Assembly: GCA_000482145.1 (NCBI GenBank)
Contig: AUXH01000061.1
Coordinates: forward strand, 1 to 51,621
Length of the DNA: 51,621 bases
From: Strigomonas culicis
Lineage: Eukaryota > Euglenozoa > Kinetoplastea > Trypanosomatida > Trypanosomatidae
Direction of reading: 5' to 3'
Positions 46,428 through 51,621 of the stretch are shown in pieces (within the stretch, counting starts at the first letter, position 1; every line of letters begins with the position of its first letter). The notes beneath the pieces are model-generated. The model was not told where the DNA came from and ran no database searches. It saw only the letters and a program-made list of their open reading frames with translations. The position numbers were made by a program, and so were the translations under genes.

Positions 46428-46892
46428 TTTATTACGATGATATCGATGTTTAAAATGAGTAGATAAAGGAAAAAAAGCCAATGTATACATTTTTTTTCTT
46501 TTTACAATACAAAAGAAAAAGGAAAAAAAAGGAGAAGCGCACTAAATGGAAGGAAAATGTTGAAGATACCAATAAGAGTAAAATCAAAAAAGTAAATTTT
46601 ATGCAGTGGTTGCTATTAGAATACTGACACTCCTGTGTATTCTTCTTTTTTCTTTCTGTCTTTAGATCTTCCATTTTTTATCCTCAAGTGCAACCTTTTC
46701 AACAAGCCCAGGCACATATGCAGCACTATACATTTTGTATGTGGTGTAAAAATGAAATTTTTTATTGCCGTAGTTGCATTTTAGACATATTTTTAGTTTC
46801 ATTTACTTCTTGTGTTTTCTCATTGTTTTTCGGATTTCCTGTTTCTTTTTCTGGTGTGCATGGTTGTGGTGCGTTTTTCTATTACTGTTGTC

Positions 46893-46917
46893 ATATATAT
46901 ATATATATATATATATA
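46893..46917 (+). repeat. AT/TA dinucleotide microsatellite
   Basis: Uninterrupted alternating A/T run in the IFT46-kinase spacer. Similar runs occur at 44811-44834 and 51572-51602. Confidence 0.9.
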
Positions 46918-47394
46918 CTCAATTCTTTTTTCTCTCATGTATCTCATTTTTTCTGTTCTTTTCTGAAAAGACAGAAGCTGGTTCTCTTTGAAAACAACAT
47001 CGCATACAGTAGACAGACAGAGACAATGTGAATACGGTGTGATCAAGGGTTTCCCGTTCTGTGTTTTTCTGTTTTTTGTTGGCTTTTGTTTTATACATGT
47101 ACCCTAAGTATTGTTTTGCCTCTATCTCTCTCTCTCTCTGTTTCGGTATATGAGATGTGATATTAAATGATTATGCATTTGCTTTTATGCGTACTGTTTA
47201 CTGTGTTTTGACAATGCCCTTCATTTCTCTGTTCGATCTTCTGCTTCTCTCCTTTACGTATTCTTCTCCTACTAGCTACAAGTATAGAGAAGCACCTCCT
47301 GTACTCCTCCGGTGGAGTCGTTTGCTCTTCTTTATTAATCTCCTCCCTCTCCCTCTTTTTATTTAGACCTCTGTCATCTACCAAAACGGATACG

Positions 47395-48687
47395 ATGCAC
47401 ACCAATAGTCCCACTTGGTCTGTGTACTGCGGTGGCTGGGGCGACCTTGAGGAGCAGTCGGCGCCGCTCGCGCGCGTGCCGTACCTGAACGACGTCCCGG
47501 CGTGCCTCACGCTGAAGGGCTGCGGCGTGAAGAAGGTGGCGAGCCTGCAGCAGGGCGCGCAGGGCGCCGTATATGCGGCGCGGGACCCCACCGTCAGTGG
47601 CGGTGAGGGCGAGGCAAACGTCGCCGTGAAGCGGCTCTTCACCCAACAGAACGAGTACGGCCGGCACGGGATCGCGGAGACGGTGCTGCGCGAGGTGAGC
47701 CTCCTGCGCTACATGACGGCGGAGCAGCAGCGCCACGTGTCGCTGCCGATGGACGACAGCGCGCGTCCGATCCGGCTGCTGCGCGTGGTGGAGGCGCCGC
47801 ACCACGAGCTCTGCATGGTCGTCGAGCTCTGCGCCTTGGACCTGCGCCGCATCGTGATACAGCGGTCGGCCGCGGGCGGCGCGCGGCGCTGCCCGCGGCT
47901 GGCCAATGTCGCAACCGTGAAGTACTTGCTGCGTCGCCTCGTGCGGATGGTGCACTTTCTGCACCGGGACTGCCGCATCGCCCACCGCGACCTCAAGCTT
48001 AGCAACGTGCTCGTGACCCGCACGGGCGAGCTGCGGCTGTCCGACTTCGGCTCCGCGCGCTTTCTCGTCTCGCGCGGCGAGAGCAGCTCGGCGGTGGAGT
48101 ACACGCCCACGGCCCACCGCACGACGCTGCTGTACCAGCCGCTGGAGTGCCTCTACGGCGACCGCAGCGGCGCGACGGCGGTGGACATGTGGTCGCTCGG
48201 CGTCATGTTCGCGGAGCTGGTGCTGCAGCGGCACCTCTTCACCTCGGGCAGCGAGCTCGCCATGATCGGCGCCATCCAGAAGCTGCTGGGCGACGAGGCC
48301 GCGGCGGCGGCCGCGGCCCCGTTTACGGTCACGGCGGCCGGCGCACCGGCGCACGAGGCGACGCTGGCGCTCAAGTTCCCGCCGAGCGTCCTGCCGGCGG
48401 AGGGCCTGGACCTTCTGCGCGGCCTGCTGCGGACGGACCCCGCGCGGCGGCTGACGGTGGAGCAGGTCGTGCAGCACCCGTTCCTCGCGGCCGGGGCACT
48501 GGAGGAGCAGGCGGGCGCGGCGGAGTGGACCGCAGCCGTGCGCGAGGCGCTCGAGCGGAAAGAGGAGGTGGTGACGGTGCGCATGCCGGGCCTCGCGGGG
48601 GCACCCGGCTGGGGCGCTGCGGCGGACTTGGATGAGGAGGACGACGATGATGACGATGTCGTCGTGCCGCTGGCGTTCGGTGCTTGA
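47395..48687 (+). CDS. CDK-like (cdc2-related, CMGC) protein kinase
   Basis: 430 residues. Kinase motifs: VAVKRL (Lys79), TVLREVSLL helix (Glu100), HRDLKLSN (Asp199) and SDFGSARF (Asp217), so catalysis should be possible. The Gly-rich loop is weak (LQQGAQGAVYAA). CMGC/CDK features are the AHRTTLLYQPLECLYGD segment at the position of TLWYRAPE and an AVDMWSLGVMFAELVLQRHLF block. The usual APE is replaced by PLE and the activation loop has an insertion (SRGESSSAVEYTPTAHR). The C-terminal lobe holds an Ala-rich insert (DEAAAAAAAPF) and an acidic tail EEDDDDDD. It could be one of the divergent CRKs; I cannot number it. Confidence 0.8.
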   Translation: MHTNSPTWSVYCGGWGDLEEQSAPLARVPYLNDVPACLTLKGCGVKKVASLQQGAQGAVYAARDPTVSGGEGEANVAVKRLFTQQNEYGRHGIAETVLREVSLLRYMTAEQQRHVSLPMDDSARPIRLLRVVEAPHHELCMVVELCALDLRRIVIQRSAAGGARRCPRLANVATVKYLLRRLVRMVHFLHRDCRIAHRDLKLSNVLVTRTGELRLSDFGSARFLVSRGESSSAVEYTPTAHRTTLLYQPLECLYGDRSGATAVDMWSLGVMFAELVLQRHLFTSGSELAMIGAIQKLLGDEAAAAAAAPFTVTAAGAPAHEATLALKFPPSVLPAEGLDLLRGLLRTDPARRLTVEQVVQHPFLAAGALEEQAGAAEWTAAVREALERKEEVVTVRMPGLAGAPGWGAAADLDEEDDDDDDVVVPLAFGA

Positions 48688-49308
48688 AGCAGCTTGTGCT
48701 TTTTGGGAGAGTCAAAGTCGTGTAAGGAACCCCAGCAAACAAACCCAATGTGGTATTCTTATAAACTCTAGAGTTTTCTTTCCCTTTTGATCACCAGTGT
48801 ACACCTTGGGGGCTTTCATTCTTTCCAGTCTGTGTTTTTTCCTACTCTCTCTCTCCTTCTATTTCTTCTGTTCTCATTTACTCCTTCAACACTACATCAT
48901 AATATAGAGGAACTTAGCTTTTCGTTCCATACACACCCTTTTTTCGCTTTTTTTTTCTTTCGCACCGTCGAAGGAACTTTGTTACCGTATACGTGGCGAT
49001 TTGTTATTCTACGTGTTCATTCGTTTTATTCATACAAGTTTTTTTTTTCTGAGACGTTATTGCATTTTCTCTTTTTTAGTTTTTTTTTTCTTCTTCGTGT
49101 GCAGCACGTTTTTTTTTTTTTCATTCGCGTTGCCTACAGCAGTGGATTTTTGTGCATCCAGCTGCTCATTGTGTTTCTTTTTTTTTTCTTAGAGTGTTTT
49201 TTGTTTGTTTGTTGGCTGTACACTGGACCCTATTGGTCGATTTATCATAAGTCAGGAAAAAAAGTAATTAAAAAACGGGTATTTATTCCGGAAAAAGAGT
49301 AGCGCAAA
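48688..49308. other. T-rich intergenic region before J-domain gene
   Basis: 621 bases, strongly T/C-rich with T9-T12 runs (49039-49047, 49081-49089, 49110-49121, 49179-49188). GTGCAG near 49100-49105 is a candidate acceptor. The last 50 bases before the ATG are A-rich. No gene recognised. Confidence 0.55.
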
Positions 49309-51312
49309 ATGCTCTACAGAGTTTTGAAAGTAGAACGCAGTGCCACGCAGGATCAGATCAAGGCATCGTTCCGCCAGCTCGCGCTGGAGCTGCACCCCGA
49401 CCGCTGCGGCGGATCCACGGAAGCCTTTCAGCAAATCCAGAAGGCGTATGAGATTCTGGGGGATCCGAAGCGACGGTCGGACTACGATACCCGCGTGGGC
49501 AAGAAGCGTGATAAAATGAAGGGCTTTGTGCGCCCCCCTCCTTTTGAGAAAGCGCCGGACCAGAAGGTGGCGTACCCCCTCGCGGACGACAGCGTTTACC
49601 TGTTCGAAACCGCACCCACCAAGCTGCGCGCGTGTGGCCTTCGCCACGGCGACATCATCACCTTCAGCAACGCCCCCGGTGTGTTCATCGGCCTCGCCGC
49701 GGACGGCCACCTGTACTGGTCGCGCGACGGGACGGACTACGCCTGTCGGATGTGCGCGATGGAGAGCACGATGGGGCGCTCGAGCATCAAGGTCGTCTTC
49801 CGCTCGAACCTCACCGGCGGCAAGGTGCACGTCACATCGTCGAACAAGATGGGCGCGGCCGCACCGAAGGCGAACGTGCGCACCACGGCGGAGAAGAAGG
49901 ACACCCAGTCCGTGCTGCAGAAGATGAAGGACGAGCTGCGGCGGAAGGAGCGGTTGCGCATGGTATCTGTCCGCATCGAGCACATTGGCATCGAGGAAGA
50001 GGAGGCCAGGTACCGTGTGGAGGCGCACGTCTGGGACGATTACATGGACTTCCTGTCCGTCATGGCGGCGCTCGCGAACTGTGCGAGGCAGGCGCTGCCG
50101 CTGCCGCTCTCGGCACTGCGGTGGATGGGGTATGGAAGGGAAGACTGCTGTCGCTTTGGATACCCCACGGCGCTCGATGACGATCCCGTCGCGGCGAAGT
50201 CCGAGAAGCACGACAGTGAGACGGTGGAAGGCGAGACGGACCCCGCGACCAACGATAAGAACACGGAGAACGGCGGCTCGTCAGAGTCTGTGTACTTCCA
50301 GAACAGCATCGACCACGGCCGCGACACGAAGCAGGATAGCCTGGAGGAAAACGCAGAGGAGGAGGAGGAAGACGACGCCGCGGTGCGCCGCAGCCGCTCG
50401 CTGCGGGATGCGGCGTCGCTTCCACCGGACGACTGCGTCGAGGGAGCGGCACCCTTCGTGTCGCCGCCACCGGAGCACCCGCCGTGGGGGTCTGTCGCCA
50501 GTGCCAAGAGGAGCAGCACCGCCCCGTCGCAGTCCGAGTCGCCGCAGGCCCCGGTACGACGGATGCCGAGCGTGCCTGCCAACCACAACGCGGAGACTGG
50601 TGAAGCGTCGTGCAATCCCTTTGCGGGGCCGGGTAACACGGCAACGGCAGAGGGCAGCGCTACCGTAGACATGGCCGCGGCCTCAATGGTGGGCCACTTT
50701 GCAGACACCCGTCGCTCCATCCAGACCTACGGCGCCAACGACCATCTCGAGTCCACGAAGAATTCTCTCAACGCTACGTATGCGACGGAGCCGGACGCGG
50801 AGACTGCTGCCGCGGCACGTCCGCTCACCGGGCGCGTGAGAGTATCCGCCCGTGATGAGGCCGCGTCCCCCGTCCCGGCCCCTCCGGTGGACCGGACGGT
50901 GCAGATCGTTGTGCCAGTGTTTTCTATACAGCTGGAAGACCCTCTTGACACGACGCCCGCGGACGCAACCGCGACGACAGCTTGCGCCACGCATGGCCGA
51001 AGCACTTCTTTTGCGGAGAGGTGCTTGGAGCAGAAGAAGAGGAGCGCGCAGAAGAGCACGCCCCGGTACATGCAGTCCACGAGGTCGGCTGCTAAGCGGC
51101 CGTCGGAGACTCCGCGGAGTGGGCCGCTCGCGCCCTCTCCTCAACCAGACGATTCGTTGACCGTGCCACAGGCGGATCCGTCGCCGGTGAGGCCAACGTT
51201 CGTGCACCGCAAGTATGACGCCTTTACAGCGGATGAACTGTTTGCGCAGGAGACAGAGTTCATGAAAGAGTTTGATAATAAAATGAAGAAACGAACTAGA
51301 AAGTGCATTTAA
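49309..51312 (+). CDS. J-domain (DnaJ-like) protein
   Basis: 667 residues. The first ~65 residues are a J domain: MLYRVLKVERSATQDQIKAS, HPD at 29-31, and AFQQIQKAYEILGDPKRRSD then YD. It would stimulate an Hsp70. There is no Gly/Phe region, zinc finger or DnaJ C-terminal domain, so it is type III. Residues ~85-185 contain a possible beta-rich module (DSVYLFETAPTKLRACGLRH, NAPGVFIGLAADGHLYW). The rest is low complexity, Ser/Pro/Glu-rich, probably disordered, ending in a short charged helix (FAQETEFMKEFDNKMKKRT). Substrate and place of action are unknown; kinetoplastids have many such specialised J proteins. Confidence 0.85.
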   Translation: MLYRVLKVERSATQDQIKASFRQLALELHPDRCGGSTEAFQQIQKAYEILGDPKRRSDYDTRVGKKRDKMKGFVRPPPFEKAPDQKVAYPLADDSVYLFETAPTKLRACGLRHGDIITFSNAPGVFIGLAADGHLYWSRDGTDYACRMCAMESTMGRSSIKVVFRSNLTGGKVHVTSSNKMGAAAPKANVRTTAEKKDTQSVLQKMKDELRRKERLRMVSVRIEHIGIEEEEARYRVEAHVWDDYMDFLSVMAALANCARQALPLPLSALRWMGYGREDCCRFGYPTALDDDPVAAKSEKHDSETVEGETDPATNDKNTENGGSSESVYFQNSIDHGRDTKQDSLEENAEEEEEDDAAVRRSRSLRDAASLPPDDCVEGAAPFVSPPPEHPPWGSVASAKRSSTAPSQSESPQAPVRRMPSVPANHNAETGEASCNPFAGPGNTATAEGSATVDMAAASMVGHFADTRRSIQTYGANDHLESTKNSLNATYATEPDAETAAAARPLTGRVRVSARDEAASPVPAPPVDRTVQIVVPVFSIQLEDPLDTTPADATATTACATHGRSTSFAERCLEQKKRSAQKSTPRYMQSTRSAAKRPSETPRSGPLAPSPQPDDSLTVPQADPSPVRPTFVHRKYDAFTADELFAQETEFMKEFDNKMKKRTRKCI

Positions 51313-51565
51313 GCTATTCCCGTGCATAGCACTAAAACGTAAATACATCTCTTACTAAGCGCGTTGATGTGGTCGAGATGTGTAATCATTATTTCCTTTT
51401 TTTTTCGCCCTTTAAAGCGTTTTCTTTTTCTCAAGCACATTTCATCCAATTCCATCATTGACGCGTCCGCTCTAGAGTTTCATAACTCTTGAAAGTTCCC
51501 TTATTCCTCTCAGCTTCCACATCTTTTTTTTCTGTAAAACGTGAAATACTTATAATCATATTTAA

Positions 51566-51603
<38 letters not shown>

Positions 51604-51621
51604 TATTATTATTATTATTTA
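51313..51621. other. Right-edge spacer with TA and ATT microsatellites
   Basis: 309 bases of AT-rich sequence after the J-domain gene, ending in a long TA run (51572-51602) and ATT repeat (51604-51620). No gene recognised. Confidence 0.6.
51572..51620 (+). repeat. Compound (TA)n-(ATT)n microsatellite
   Basis: About fifteen TA units followed by about five ATT units at the window edge. Confidence 0.9.

Larger units (their letters stand above)
46342..47394. other. Long AT-rich intergenic region after IFT46
   Basis: 1053 bases. Holds an A/T inverted repeat just after IFT46 (separate entry), further T-run/A-run complementarity (46490-46530), a TA microsatellite (46893-46917), a CT tract (47122-47139) and the T/C-rich leader of the kinase gene with TTTAG at 47362-47366. 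No gene recognised. Confidence 0.55.

Overview
The window reads as one stretch of a trypanosomatid (Kinetoplastea) nuclear chromosome. Twenty-eight protein genes all lie on the + strand. None shows an intron. Coding sequence is GC-rich with strong G/C third-position bias, and genes are separated by AT-rich spacers that carry CT/T tracts followed by an AG, as expected for polycistronic transcription with SL trans-splicing. Lineage-specific genes agree: two kinetoplast-associated H1-like proteins, a class XXI myosin and a CARP1-like cyclic-nucleotide-binding protein. I see no tRNA, rRNA or snRNA gene, no strand switch, no intact retroposon and no CRISPR. The species cannot be fixed from sequence alone.

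Layout. 1-1012: non-coding, with two diverged direct copies of a ~300-bp element. 1013-5429: BT1-type folate/biopterin transporter-like MFS protein, TMEM18, a small unknown protein, and TYW3. 5791-7563: an ENO4-type enolase homologue without enolase catalytic residues. 7564-10007: a spacer with hairpins, then two tandem KAP-like genes. 10588-15731: CKS1, a membrane-anchored TPR protein, SHQ1, and a WDR82/Swd2-like WD protein. 16059-17653: two tandem cornichon-like genes. 18257-21310: a 1017-residue ZNFX1-like protein with only the second helicase lobe plus NF-X1 zinc fingers. 22462-25617: myosin XXI. 27150-33456: a WD protein (WDR53-like), ribosomal protein L8/uL2, an ERGIC3/Erv46-like cargo receptor, and XPB helicase. 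33794-41051: a PPR-PIN protein, ATG4 protease, CstF77/Rna14-like HAT protein, and a LYR-motif protein. 41423-51312: CARP1-like protein, NAF1, IFT46, a CDK-like kinase, and a J-domain protein.

Themes. Trypanosomatid transcription units are not operons, so neighbours need not cooperate. Even so, the window holds both dedicated H/ACA RNP assembly factors (SHQ1, NAF1). It also holds several Pol II transcription and mRNA 3'-end genes (XPB, CstF77, WDR82), three ER-Golgi cargo factors (two cornichons, ERGIC3), and several proteins with flagellar connections (IFT46, the ENO4 homologue, myosin XXI).

Cautions. Two genes (first KAP copy near 8780, first cornichon near 16536) carry what look like single-base losses that push the conserved C-terminus into another frame. 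Starts were placed at the first in-frame ATG downstream of a plausible splice acceptor. Open frames that extend upstream only through non-ATG codons were cut back. Family calls rest on motif recognition by eye, without database searches.
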